From: Botrimarina mediterranea
GTDB taxonomy: Bacteria; Planctomycetota; Planctomycetia; Pirellulales; Lacipirellulaceae
Direction of reading: 5' to 3'
DNA length: 64,000 nt
Assembly: GCF_007753265.1 (NCBI RefSeq)
Contig: NZ_CP036349.1
Span: 3,877,363-3,941,362 of the forward strand
The translations under genes and the position numbers were made by a program. Below, one piece after another: positions 26,493 to 34,628 of the stretch (position 1 is its first letter; each line of letters starts with the position of its first letter). The notes beneath the pieces were generated by a model that saw nothing but the letters and a program-made list of their open reading frames with translations, did not search any database and was not told the origin of the DNA.

Positions 26493-27878
26493 ATGAGCGT
26501 CACCCCCGATCAAATGAAGGCCTTCTGCGAGACCGTCGTCCGAGGTCGCGAGGCGAATCCGGACCTCTCGCTAAACGATTACCTGACGGACGTGCCGCGG
26601 CTCGACTCGCTCGCCGACCTGCCCTTGGGCACGGTCGTCCTGGTGCGTGGCGACACCGACGCTAAGCCCGGCGCCAAGGTCGGCGAGGGGGACATCCGCC
26701 TCCGCTCGATGGCCGACACCCTCAAGTACGGCCAAGAGAAGGGCTGGGTCCAGGTCGTCTTCGGGCACATCGGCCGTGAGCCCGAGAAGTCGCTCGACAA
26801 GGTCGCCAAGCGTCTCGGCGAGTTGCTCGGTACGAACATTCCGATGATCGAGGACTGGCTCGACCCAGCGACGACGACCGTCACGCCCGCCGTCACCGAG
26901 GCGATCGCCGCCGCTAAGCCCGGCGACGTGATCGTGTTGCAGAACACCCGCAAGTACGACATCGAGCGCGTCCTTTGGAAGGCGAAGCCCGAGCAGCTCG
27001 CCGACCTCGCGCCGCAATTGGCGAAGCTCGCCAACGAGCTGGCCGAGAAGGTCGGTACGGTCTACGTCCACGAGGCCTTCAGCGCCGGCTCGCTCGACGC
27101 GTCGAGCGTCGCCGTGCCCGCCGCCATGAAGCGCGTCGCGCTGGGCAAGTACGCGGCCGGCGAGTTCGACGGCCCGATGCAGCAGTGCCTCAAGGCGGCG
27201 CTTGCCGTGTTCAGCGGCATCAAGATCGACAAGCTCGACGACATGGAAGCCATGATCTCGCGCGGCACGATCAAGCAGATCTTCGCATCGGGCTCACTCG
27301 CCATGGCGATCCGCAAGGCGATCGGCGAGCTCGACGACAAGCCCGTCTGCCTCGGCGCCGCCGAAGACCCGGCCAACTCGAAGGCCCCCTGGTACATCCC
27401 GCCGGCGCGCGTCGAGCAGGCCAAGGCGATTGTCGCCGACGGCCGTGAGAAGGGCATCACGTTCACGGTGCCGTGCGACTCGGTCATCGAGGACGGCTCA
27501 GCGAAGGACGAACTCTCGCCCAGCGACCAGCAGTTCGACATCGGCCCCAAGTCGATCCAGCACTTCCACGACGCGGTGACCAAGTTCATCGAGACCGCCC
27601 CGAAGGGCTCGGTGGCGTTCCACAACGGCGTCTTCGGCATGTTCGAGGACCCACGGTTCGAGAACGGCACCAAGTCGTGGGTCCCCGAGCTCAAGCGGAT
27701 GCAAGACGCCGGGATCAACGTCTACGTCGGCGGCGGCGAGGGCGGCAAAGCCCTTGAGCTCTACGGCGAAGAGAGCTGGGTCACGCACAACTTCACGGCC
27801 GGCGGCACGGTGCTCAACGCCCTGGGCAGCGAGCCGGTGCCGTACCTCGTGGCGCTCCGCGAAGCGGCGAAGGACTGA
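26493..27878 (+). CDS. Divergent phosphoglycerate kinase
   Basis: 461 residues, longer than typical PGK (about 390-415). The two-domain PGK fold is clear: VLVRGDTD (residues 49-56; usual VRVDFN), GDIRLRSMADTLKY (Arg 39 region), FGHIGREP (usual SHLGRP), VLQNTRKYD (usual LENTRF), then VHEAFSAGSL (usual NDAFGTAHR) and VYVGGGEGG (usual GGGDS). It should interconvert 1,3-bisphosphoglycerate and 3-phosphoglycerate, but the Arg of the AHR motif and the Asn of DFN are replaced. AAGGA lies before the ATG. It may be a planctomycete-type enzyme or a paralogue; a second pgk cannot be excluded. The ~40-residue N-terminal extension is unusual. Confidence 0.85.
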   Translation: MSVTPDQMKAFCETVVRGREANPDLSLNDYLTDVPRLDSLADLPLGTVVLVRGDTDAKPGAKVGEGDIRLRSMADTLKYGQEKGWVQVVFGHIGREPEKSLDKVAKRLGELLGTNIPMIEDWLDPATTTVTPAVTEAIAAAKPGDVIVLQNTRKYDIERVLWKAKPEQLADLAPQLAKLANELAEKVGTVYVHEAFSAGSLDASSVAVPAAMKRVALGKYAAGEFDGPMQQCLKAALAVFSGIKIDKLDDMEAMISRGTIKQIFASGSLAMAIRKAIGELDDKPVCLGAAEDPANSKAPWYIPPARVEQAKAIVADGREKGITFTVPCDSVIEDGSAKDELSPSDQQFDIGPKSIQHFHDAVTKFIETAPKGSVAFHNGVFGMFEDPRFENGTKSWVPELKRMQDAGINVYVGGGEGGKALELYGEESWVTHNFTAGGTVLNALGSEPVPYLVALREAAKD

Positions 27879-27908
27879 AGCTGTTCGTTCGCTAATGACT
27901 AACGACCA

Positions 27909-27945
27909 AGGCCGTCGTCGCAAGTGCGACGACGGCCTTTCTTTC
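27909..27945 (+). terminator. Possible pgk terminator hairpin
   Basis: AAGGCCGTCGTCGCA and TGCGACGACGGCCTT form a near-perfect inverted repeat with a very short loop, followed by TCTTTC. It starts about 30 bp after the pgk stop. The stem is GC-rich and the tail is T-rich, as expected of an intrinsic terminator. Confidence 0.75.
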
Positions 27946-27967
27946 ATGCGAGCGCAGCGAGCAGTAA

Positions 27968-28231
27968 TTCCCCTCCTTTTCAGGGAGGGGCTAGGGGAGG
28001 GTCTAACCGTTCCCAAAGAGAACGGTGTGCATTGGCTATACAGCACAATTGTGGGAGGGGTCTCCAGACCCCGATTTCGCGCAGCATGTCGTGTTCAGCC
28101 AGCAAACCGTAAGCGGCGTCTGGAGACACCTCCCACAGAACGAACTGCTCGGCAATTCACTTATCGGCAACCCTTGCGATACTGGACACGGCTGACCCTC
28201 CCCTAACCCCTCCCTAAAAAGGGAGGGGGAA
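27968..28231. repeat. Nested inverted repeat (CCCTCC outer arms)
   Basis: Outer arms at 27968-28003 (CCCTCCTTTTCAGGGAGGGG and onward) and 28194-28231 (CCCCTCCCTAAAAAGGGAGG) are each themselves small hairpins and are complementary to one another. The 86-bp palindrome copy 2 lies between them. Confidence 0.75.
28051..28136. repeat. 86-bp palindromic repeat, copy 2
   Basis: Same ends and same length as the copy at 22030-22115. The centre differs, as expected where only the hairpin arms are under constraint. Confidence 0.9.
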
Positions 28232-28251
28232 AGCGCGCAAGCGGCGACGAC

Positions 28252-29046
28252 ATGCAACCTGAGAACGGCGAACTAAAGAACAGCGCCGCCGACCCCCTCG
28301 TCGTCTCCTACCTCTCCATCCGCCGCGCGGTCGGCGTCACGGGCCTCGCGCTCCCCCTGCTCCTCTGGCCCGGCGCATGGCTCGTCTTTGGCGTCCCGGT
28401 GCAGGACAACATGAGCGCCTACTACCACACGCCCGCGCGGGACGTGTTCGTCGGCGCCCTGTTTACGATGGGCGTCTTCCTCTACTGCTACCGCGGCCAC
28501 GACTGGATCGAGAACGCCTCGGCGAACCTCGGCAGTATCTCCGCATTGGGCCTTGCCCTCTTCCCGCTCGACGCCGGCAAGAACCCGCTCGAGCAGCAAT
28601 CGTGGGTGGGGTACATGCACATGGCGTTCGGCGCCGCGCTGTTCCTGACGTTGGCGTTCTACTCGCTGGTGCACTTCCCAAACTATCATTGGCCCAATTG
28701 GCGCTGGCTCACTTGGCTCGTGCCCAATTGGCTGAGGGAGCGATCGCAACAAGAGCCCGCCGAAGAACTCGACTCACACGAACTCGAACGCAACCTCATC
28801 TACTGGGCGAGCGGCCTGGTGATCCTCACCAGCATGGCGGCGATGGGCGCCTACCTCGTCATGCCCGCTTGGCTAAAGGCGTACTTCAACGACTACCGCT
28901 TCCTGTTCTGGATGGAATGGGTCGCATTATGGGCGTTCGCCGCGGCGTGGCTCACGAAGGGCCGGGCGATCGTCGCCGACCTGGCGGTCGCGGCGCTAGC
29001 GCTGCCGACAGAGTTCTTGAAACGCCACGCAGGCCATAAATGGTGA
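28252..29046 (+). CDS. Hypothetical multi-pass membrane protein
   Basis: 264 residues with about six membrane helices. Conserved-looking features are MSAYYHTPARDVFVGALFTMG after the first helix and CYRGHDWIENASANLGSISALGLALFPLDAG, both with charged residues in or next to helices. I have seen the pattern YYHT...RDVFVG in uncharacterised bacterial membrane proteins but can assign no function. The ATG has no strong Shine-Dalgarno. It stands alone. Confidence 0.72.
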   Translation: MQPENGELKNSAADPLVVSYLSIRRAVGVTGLALPLLLWPGAWLVFGVPVQDNMSAYYHTPARDVFVGALFTMGVFLYCYRGHDWIENASANLGSISALGLALFPLDAGKNPLEQQSWVGYMHMAFGAALFLTLAFYSLVHFPNYHWPNWRWLTWLVPNWLRERSQQEPAEELDSHELERNLIYWASGLVILTSMAAMGAYLVMPAWLKAYFNDYRFLFWMEWVALWAFAAAWLTKGRAIVADLAVAALALPTEFLKRHAGHKW

Positions 29047-29169
29047 GGCGACGCTGGTTTACTTCTTGGATGACTTAGCCACCGAGGGCACAATAGGCAC
29101 GAAGAAGGACTCAGGGAGCCGAGCCGTCGGGGCAGCACGCCAACAACTACTTGGGTACAATTCGAACCC

Positions 29170-30009
29170 ATGAGCGAACTGTCTTCTACTAACGCCGAAA
29201 TGTCGCCGCCGATCGTCAACATCGCGGCGTACAAGTTCGCGCCGCTCGATGAGCTCACGCAGCGTCGTGAAGCGTTGCGTGCACTCACCCGTCGGCTGGA
29301 GCTCAAGGGGACCATCTTGCTTAGCCCCGAGGGGATCAACTTCTTTCTTGCCGGCGCACGGGCCGCGGTTGATGAGTTCGTCGCCGTGCTGCAAGCCGAT
29401 CCGCAAGTCGGCGCGCTCGATATCAAAGAGAGCTACACCGAACGGCAGCCCTTCGGGCGGATGCTGGTGAAGCTCAAGCGTGAGATCATCGCCTTCGGCG
29501 TCGAGGGGATCGACCCGTCGCAGCGGACCTCGCCCAAGCTGCCGGCAAAGCAGCTCAAGCAGTGGCTCGACGAGGGACGCCCCGTCACGCTGCTCGACGT
29601 GCGCAACGACTACGAGGTCGCGTTAGGAACCTTTGCCGGCGCCGAGCCGATTGGCGTCGCTCACTTCCGCGACTTCCCCAAGGCGGTGGACGCCCTGCCC
29701 GACGACCGCAAGGAAGAGACGGTCGTCATGTTCTGCACCGGCGGCATCCGCTGCGAGAAGGCGGGCCCCTACATGGAACGGGCCGGCTTCAAGAACGTCT
29801 TCCAGCTCGAAGGAGGCATCCTCAAGTACTTCGAGGAGTGCGGCGCCGCCCACTACACGGGCGAGTGCTTTGTGTTCGACGACCGCGTCGCCGTCGATGG
29901 GGACCTCCAAGCCACCGACGCCGCCGACCGCTTAGCCGGCGAGCAACTCGGATCGCGCCCCGTGTACGAACGGGCCGAGGCCGAAGCCTGGCGCGCGCGG
30001 CAGGCGTGA
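29170..30009 (+). CDS. trhO: tRNA uridine-34 hydroxylase (TrhO, rhodanese-type)
   Basis: 279 residues. The N-terminal ~100 residues are the UPF0176 acylphosphatase-like domain ([22 protein letters not shown]). The C-terminal half is a rhodanese domain with the active-site loop [13 protein letters not shown] (Cys 189). TrhO uses oxygen to form 5-hydroxyuridine at position 34 of some tRNAs. The stop TGA is the first part of a dispersed repeat (30007-30029). Confidence 0.93.
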   Translation: MSELSSTNAEMSPPIVNIAAYKFAPLDELTQRREALRALTRRLELKGTILLSPEGINFFLAGARAAVDEFVAVLQADPQVGALDIKESYTERQPFGRMLVKLKREIIAFGVEGIDPSQRTSPKLPAKQLKQWLDEGRPVTLLDVRNDYEVALGTFAGAEPIGVAHFRDFPKAVDALPDDRKEETVVMFCTGGIRCEKAGPYMERAGFKNVFQLEGGILKYFEECGAAHYTGECFVFDDRVAVDGDLQATDAADRLAGEQLGSRPVYERAEAEAWRARQA

Positions 30010-30029
30010 GCCGTCGGCGCTAGCCGCGG
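30007..30029 (+). repeat. TGAGCCGTCGGCGCTAGCCG repeat at the trhO stop
   Basis: The trhO stop TGA is the first three bases of this repeat. The identical sequence in reverse lies at 31251-31273, at the stop codon of the vsr-like gene. Confidence 0.85.
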
Positions 30030-30126
30030 GTAGCGTCCCGATTCTCTCGCCATCATGAGACGCCAGCCCCCTTTCACCAACGGAAAGATCGTCTGAACGG
30101 CGGCGCTGGTAGGCACCTCGGTTTTG

Positions 30127-30158
30127 AACCACAAAGGGCACAAAGGACACGAAGAAGT
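30127..30158. repeat. AACCACAAAGGGCACAAAGG-type repeat
   Basis: A quasi-periodic repeat unit of the type found near 29080 and in the CACGG families. It sits in the gap between trhO and the convergent hypothetical gene. Confidence 0.6.
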
Positions 30159-30212
30159 CCGGCATTGGACACGGCGCCGTAGGGTGTCGATGCAATCGCA
30201 CCTTCCAAGCTG

Positions 30213-30797
30213 TCAGTTAGACAGGTGCGCGCGAATATGCCCAATCACGATGGCCTGCTTCGATTCGGGTGAAACGAAGACCGCACCGTCAACATAAAAA
30301 TTACCCATGGGATCGTGCCACTCGTTACGAGAAGATTGCACCTTTCCGATGACAACCCCCTGCGATCCTCGGCGACTAAGCCCAATTTTCTCCAGTCCGC
30401 CGAAATAATGGTTCAGCAAGACAGTCGCCGCCATCGTTTCCGAGCTTCCTTGCTTTTCCGCTGGCAAGGCGGAGGGAGTCAGCTCGAGAAGAAGCTGAAA
30501 TTGGCTGCTCTCTTGCCAATCGCGTTGATTGAGGACGCTGCGAATGTGCGCTTCGTCTGAAAGTGGATTTACAAATCCGGCCAGCTTGTCATTCGTAGGC
30601 GGGAGAATGACGGCCACGCCCTGAGGCTGCGTGTTCACACTCGCATGTAGCGTTGCGTTGATGGCGTTACGGAATCTAACTCCGTCATCGACGCGCGAAG
30701 AAGCGGCTGCTTCGCGGTAAACGATCATCGCTACCGCTACTGCGATGACGAGACCAGCCGAGACCGCAGCAGGTTTAGACAGCCTAAGCGCGCTCAT
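30213..30797 (-). CDS. Hypothetical membrane-anchored or exported protein
   Basis: 194 residues. The ATG is preceded by GGAGG 8 bases upstream. The N-terminus is one hydrophobic segment (AAVSAGLVIAVAVAMIVY), then a globular domain with no recognised family. Base composition is lower in GC than neighbours. It converges with trhO. Confidence 0.72.
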   Translation of the reverse strand: MSALRLSKPAAVSAGLVIAVAVAMIVYREAAASSRVDDGVRFRNAINATLHASVNTQPQGVAVILPPTNDKLAGFVNPLSDEAHIRSVLNQRDWQESSQFQLLLELTPSALPAEKQGSSETMAATVLLNHYFGGLEKIGLSRRGSQGVVIGKVQSSRNEWHDPMGNFYVDGAVFVSPESKQAIVIGHIRAHLSN

Positions 30798-30958
30798 CGG
30801 AATGCCTCCAAGCTTAACGGACTAACGTTCGATTGCCGTCACCACAGCTAGCCATTGGCACTTTATCACGATGCTCGGCATTGTGGCGACGATCGTGGGG
30901 CGGACCTTCACCTTCCAAGATCGGCGGGCACGCGTCAAGCGGGCAGCCAGAGCCTGCC

Positions 30959-31189
30959 CTACGACACGTGCTCGCTCTCGTCATCATCAAACACCACCAC
31001 CATCTCCTCCCCTTCGAAGAGAACCACGTCGCCCTGCCGGAGTTGGCGGCGGCGGCGGGTTTCGACTTCGCCGTTCACCTGGACCTCGCCCCCCTGGATG
31101 ACTTGCTTCGCTTGGCCGCCGGTGCCGACGAGGTTTTGGACTTTGAGGAATTGGTCGAGGTGGATCGTCGTTTGATTGGCGTGCGACAT
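30959..31189 (-). CDS. Small S4-type RNA-binding protein (YbcJ/RqcP-like)
   Basis: 76 residues from the ATG at 31189. The S4 motif is clear: IHLDQFLKVQNLVGTGGQAKQVIQGGEVQVNGEVETRRRRQLRQGDVVLFEGE. It resembles the YbcJ group (single S4 domain, RNA-binding). An upstream ATG at 31240 would add an unstructured leader. Neither start has a Shine-Dalgarno. It may act at the ribosome, but that is family inference. The gene reads away from the vsr-like gene downstream on the same strand. Confidence 0.82.
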   Translation of the reverse strand: MSHANQTTIHLDQFLKVQNLVGTGGQAKQVIQGGEVQVNGEVETRRRRQLRQGDVVLFEGEEMVVVFDDDESEHVS

Positions 31190-31250
31190 CGGGAGGCGAG
31201 CGTGATTGGAATGGTGAGTTGATTCGCGGGCCATTGCCAAGGAGACGTGG

Positions 31251-31273
31251 CCGCGGCTAGCGCCGACGGCTCA
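31251..31273 (-). repeat. TGAGCCGTCGGCGCTAGCCG repeat at the vsr stop
   Basis: Inverted relative to the copy at 30007-30029. Read on the minus strand it encodes the final Ser-Arg-Arg-Arg residues and supplies the TAG stop of the Vsr-like protein. Confidence 0.85.
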
Positions 31274-31724
31274 CGACGTAGTCTTTTAAGCGAGCGGTGA
31301 GCCTGGGGGGAAGGCGGCGTGATTTGAGGCGGCATTCCCAGATGGTCCAGACGGAGTAGCCCAGCTCGCGCAGTTCACGGGTGACGCGGCGGTCGCGGCG
31401 GCGGTTGCGGGTGATCTTGGCGGTCCAGTAGGCGCGGTTCGTCTTGGGCGTTCGGGCGCCGCGCGGACAGTCGTGGGCGTGCCACCAGCAGCCGTGCACG
31501 AACAGCGCCAGCGGTTGGCGGCCGCGTTTCTCGACGACCCGGCCCCGCCCTGTGATCACAAAGTCGGGCTTGCCGGGGAGCGCAGCGACTTCGCGACGGT
31601 AAGCGACGCCCAACTCATCGAGCAGCGCTGCGACGAGCAACTCGGGCTTCGTGTCGCGGCTCTTCACCGCCCGCATCGTACGGCTGCGCTCGGCGGACGG
31701 TTTAGCGATGCGCGCTGTGGGCAT
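31257..31724 (-). CDS. Very-short-patch mismatch endonuclease (Vsr-like)
   Basis: 155 residues. Signature segments of Vsr: MRAVKSRDTKPELLVAALLDELG near residue 17, LPGKPDFVI with the metal-binding Asp near residue 52, then ALFVHGCWWHAHDCP near residue 76, and KTNRAYWTAKITRNRRRDRR. Vsr cuts next to T:G mismatches that arise from deamination of methylated cytosine. Normally it sits beside a cytosine-5 methylase; none is visible here, so it is an orphan. A ~10-residue insertion (GRGRVVEKRG) lies before the FVHGC strand. Its C-terminus is set by a dispersed repeat. Confidence 0.88.
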   Translation of the reverse strand: MPTARIAKPSAERSRTMRAVKSRDTKPELLVAALLDELGVAYRREVAALPGKPDFVITGRGRVVEKRGRQPLALFVHGCWWHAHDCPRGARTPKTNRAYWTAKITRNRRRDRRVTRELRELGYSVWTIWECRLKSRRLPPRLTARLKDYVVSRRR

Positions 31725-31781
31725 AGTGGGGCGGTGGTGAGATTCGTCGAACCCTCACGTTAACGCACTATCACGATTGAC

Positions 31782-31857
31782 GGCGAGCCCACGATGTTAA
31801 TCGTGGGTGTGAGCTTGGTACCCACTTCCCACCCACGATTAACATCGTGGGCTCGCC
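31782..31857. repeat. 27-bp perfect inverted repeat
   Basis: Arms at 31782-31808 and 31831-31857 (GGCGAGCCCACGATGTTAAT and onward) are perfectly complementary, with a 22-bp loop. It lies 6 bp after the stop of the VKOR-DsbA gene (minus strand) and could form a terminator-like hairpin, though there is no T-run. Confidence 0.9.
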
Positions 31858-31863
31858 ATCGGA

Positions 31864-33228
31864 TTAGAACGGGACCGGGTCCGTTGGCGTCTGTAACCCA
31901 AACGCCTCCGCCCAGGTCTCGCACAACTCATCGACGGTGTCGGGGGGCCCCGCGATTACTTTGTTGCCGAGGATCTGCGCCGGCAGACCGAAGCGGCCTT
32001 GCTTGGCGATCGCGGCGGAGAGCGCGACGTGGTTCTTCACGCGCGCGGCGAGCGAGCCGTCTTCATCCACCAGCGCGCGGCTGAGCTTGTCGCCATCGAC
32101 GTGATTGCGGGCCTCGATCAAGGACGCTGTGCTGTTGGGTATCGAGTCGCCGCGGAGCATCCACTCGTGGAAGGACTCGAACTCATCGGGGGCCAGCGTC
32201 GATACGGCGAGCGCTAGCTTGGCCGCGTAACAGGCGCCGAGCGACTGCTTGCGGGCCTTCTGCACGTAGGGGTTGCAGGCGATCTCGTTCGGCACGGGCA
32301 TCACGACGACGGCGATCTGGCCATCGAAACGCTGCAGCGCCTCGGTGAGCTTCTCATGGAACTCACGGCAGTGGGGGCACGCGTAGTCCATCATCTCGAT
32401 GACGATGTGCGGCGCGTCGGGCGAGCCGAGCACGGCCTGCTCGTAAGTGTCGAACTTGAGCCGGCCGTTGAGCGCGGAGAACATCCGCGAACCGCCCTTC
32501 CGCCGGGCCGGCTTGGCTACCTCTCGTGGCGCGACAGGTTCATCAGCAACCGTTGCTTCGGACTCGGGCTCTTCGATTGCTTCGACATTTTCGTTAAGTG
32601 TGGCGTCACCGAGGTCGAACTGCTCGTTGATCTCGGCCGTGTACTCAGAGACCGTTGGGGCGGCGAACATCGTCTGCCCGCCGGCTAGCACGATGACGCC
32701 CAGAAGGCCTAGCACCGTCGGCAGGCCGAGCGTCGGCGGGCCTTCGGCGGCGTGGGCAATCGTCGGCGACGCGGCAATCGGCGAGAGGGCGACCGGTCGG
32801 GGGCCGTCCACCGACGCCTTGTTGCGCCAGACGATCATCGCGATCGCCATGGCTAAGCCGCAGGCGTGCGTCGCCAGGCACCAGACGCAGAGGGAGCCGA
32901 CCTCGACGAACTGGACGCCGGTGAACCAGAGCCCTGCCCCGATCGCTAGCGGCGCCGTGAACTCCATCAGTCGCCATCCAGCGGTCGCCAGCGCGCCACG
33001 GCCTCCGGCCAAGAATGATCCAACGAGCGCCAGCGCGTAGCAAACCACTCCGCCCGCCGCGACCGGCACGCCAAGCCACTTGGCCCAAGGGCTAGCGAGC
33101 ACCGCATCGCAGTCCGCGCCCGAGAAGGCGTTGCAACCAACGACGGGCTGTAGCGTCGCGCTGGCCCACAGCAGGTAAGCCGACAGGCCCACCGCGGCAG
33201 CCGCTAGCAGTCGAGTGATCCAAGCCAT
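31864..33228 (-). CDS. VKOR-DsbA fusion (disulfide bond formation)
   Basis: 454 residues. The N-terminal ~130 residues are a VKOR domain with the loop cysteines Cys 32 and Cys 40 and the CxxC active site CVWC (Cys 114, Cys 117). Four to five helices span the membrane. After a ~130-residue linker with acidic and Pro-rich parts comes a thioredoxin-fold DsbA-like domain with CPHC (Cys 284 and Cys 287) and cis-Pro-type context near residue 420. The protein would oxidise periplasmic thiols and hand electrons to quinones. Fusion of VKOR with a thioredoxin-type domain is known in several bacteria. It may serve cytochrome c and exported protein maturation in this organism. Confidence 0.92.
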   Translation of the reverse strand: MAWITRLLAAAAVGLSAYLLWASATLQPVVGCNAFSGADCDAVLASPWAKWLGVPVAAGGVVCYALALVGSFLAGGRGALATAGWRLMEFTAPLAIGAGLWFTGVQFVEVGSLCVWCLATHACGLAMAIAMIVWRNKASVDGPRPVALSPIAASPTIAHAAEGPPTLGLPTVLGLLGVIVLAGGQTMFAAPTVSEYTAEINEQFDLGDATLNENVEAIEEPESEATVADEPVAPREVAKPARRKGGSRMFSALNGRLKFDTYEQAVLGSPDAPHIVIEMMDYACPHCREFHEKLTEALQRFDGQIAVVVMPVPNEIACNPYVQKARKQSLGACYAAKLALAVSTLAPDEFESFHEWMLRGDSIPNSTASLIEARNHVDGDKLSRALVDEDGSLAARVKNHVALSAAIAKQGRFGLPAQILGNKVIAGPPDTVDELCETWAEAFGLQTPTDPVPF

Positions 33229-33498
33229 CGAAGAAGCCGCCCAGCCGAGGGGGTAGCAAGAGGAAACGGGCGATCGTCGGCGCCGTGGGCGCGCGTGAAT
33301 CCGCCAGTATACGTCGGGCGTGAGGAGTTTGCCGGCGCCGGCGCCGGCACGACCGGACTAAGGGCGCGACCGGTTCAATCGTGCTGACCGCAACGCCGAT
33401 AAGAAGTAGGTCGCCACGAGGCGCCATCCAGACCGCTGCTGGTCCCTTCCGCGGACCGCCGGTCGAATCGAAGGCCTTTTTGCAGGGAAGTGCTGGCT

Positions 33499-34602
33499 AT
33501 GAACATGGCCCCGAAGGTCCGTCCGCTATGGCAACGCGCCCCGATCGTCGGCGCCCTGAGCGCCCTGCGGGCCTACCAGGCCATGCGGCTGCCGACGCGC
33601 ATCCTGCCGCGCGACATCAAGGCGATCGTCCGCAACTGGGACCCGCGGATGTTCCACCAGCTGATTCGCTCGGGCGTGACGTCGGCGTACATCGACCAGC
33701 CCTGCGAGTTCCGCCAGCCGGCCGTCGTCGCCCCCAAGGCCGAGGTCGCGCCGGAGTACCGGCTGACCCAGGAGCAGCTCGAGTCGTTCTACACCCGCGG
33801 GTTCATCGGCCCGATCGACGTGTTCACGCCCGAGCAGATGCGGGACTTCAAGAAGGACCTGCTGGCGATCGAGGGTGAGAAGTCGCAGACCTACGGTTTC
33901 GTGACGCCGCGTGACCGTCATTTCGAGATGCCGCGGCTGTGGTACTACATGAAGTCGCCGGCGGTGACGGACCGGATCGCCCAATTGCTGGGCCCGGACC
34001 TCAACTGCTGGCGTTCGCAGATTTTCTACAAGGGCCCGGGCTCGCCCGCCATTCAGTGGCACCAGGCAAGCACGTTCATGGTCGAGGACTACCAAGACCC
34101 GGCCCTGTTCCCCGCCGACCGGAACGAGCTGTTCCAGATCACGGCCTGGATCGCCGTCGATGACTCGACCCACGAGAACGGCGCCCTAAAGTTCGCCTCC
34201 GGGACGCACAGCCGCATCCGTACGATCAATTTCGGCGGCAAGGAAGGGTTCTACAACGCGGCGTTCGAGCTCGACTTCCGTGAAGAGGACCAAGAGATCG
34301 TCGAGATCCCCTGCCGTGCGGGCCAGATGATCCTGTTCACCGAGCGCTGCATCCACGGCTCGGCGGCGAACAAGACCGACAAGCACCGGATCGCTTTCAA
34401 CCTCCGGGCGGTCCCGACGAACGTCGCTGTTTATCCCGGCAAGAAGTACTACCGCAGCGTTTACAACGGCGGCAAGTACCACCTCGACAAGTGGGGCGTC
34501 GCGCTGCTGCGCGGTGAGGACCGTCACCAGCTGAGCCGCACCATTCCGGCCGAGATGCTCGAGCGCGGCTACGACGCCATGCCGACACGGCTGGCCGCCT
34601 AA
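33499..34602 (+). CDS. Phytanoyl-CoA dioxygenase family; SyrB2-like halogenase candidate
   Basis: About 367 residues. The catalytic core is an Fe(II)/2-oxoglutarate cupin: IQWHQASTF holds His 188 and Ala 190, the second His is His 286 (CIHGSA), and Arg 297 (KHRIAFNLR) should bind 2-oxoglutarate. In hydroxylases of the PhyH family the third residue is Asp (HxD); here it is Ala, as in SyrB2-type chlorinating enzymes (H-x-A), where chloride takes the vacant iron site. As I recall SyrB2, other segments also match its layout: GFIGPIDVFTPEQM near the start of the core, LLGPDLNCWRSQIFYKGPG and VPTNVAVYPGKKYY. The first ~85 residues are an extra N-terminal extension. It is followed by an SDR gene 26 bp away. 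Starts at 33490 or 33505 are also possible; AGGGA precedes 33499. Confidence 0.85.
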   Translation: MNMAPKVRPLWQRAPIVGALSALRAYQAMRLPTRILPRDIKAIVRNWDPRMFHQLIRSGVTSAYIDQPCEFRQPAVVAPKAEVAPEYRLTQEQLESFYTRGFIGPIDVFTPEQMRDFKKDLLAIEGEKSQTYGFVTPRDRHFEMPRLWYYMKSPAVTDRIAQLLGPDLNCWRSQIFYKGPGSPAIQWHQASTFMVEDYQDPALFPADRNELFQITAWIAVDDSTHENGALKFASGTHSRIRTINFGGKEGFYNAAFELDFREEDQEIVEIPCRAGQMILFTERCIHGSAANKTDKHRIAFNLRAVPTNVAVYPGKKYYRSVYNGGKYHLDKWGVALLRGEDRHQLSRTIPAEMLERGYDAMPTRLAA

Positions 34603-34628
34603 CTCCTCCCCGGGCAGCCGGAACCTCA

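Larger units (their letters stand above)
27879..28251. other. Repeat-filled intergenic region
   Basis: No gene is seen. The region contains an outer inverted repeat (27968-28003 with 28194-28231) and an 86-bp palindrome nested inside (28051-28136). Just after the pgk stop, GACGACGG-type repeats (27909-27941) also form a short hairpin that could act as the pgk terminator. Confidence 0.7.

Noticed and set aside
29145-29175. A GGGTTCGAAT-like T-arm suggesting a tRNA on the minus strand
   Set aside because: No acceptor stem, anticodon arm or CCA context can be drawn around it.
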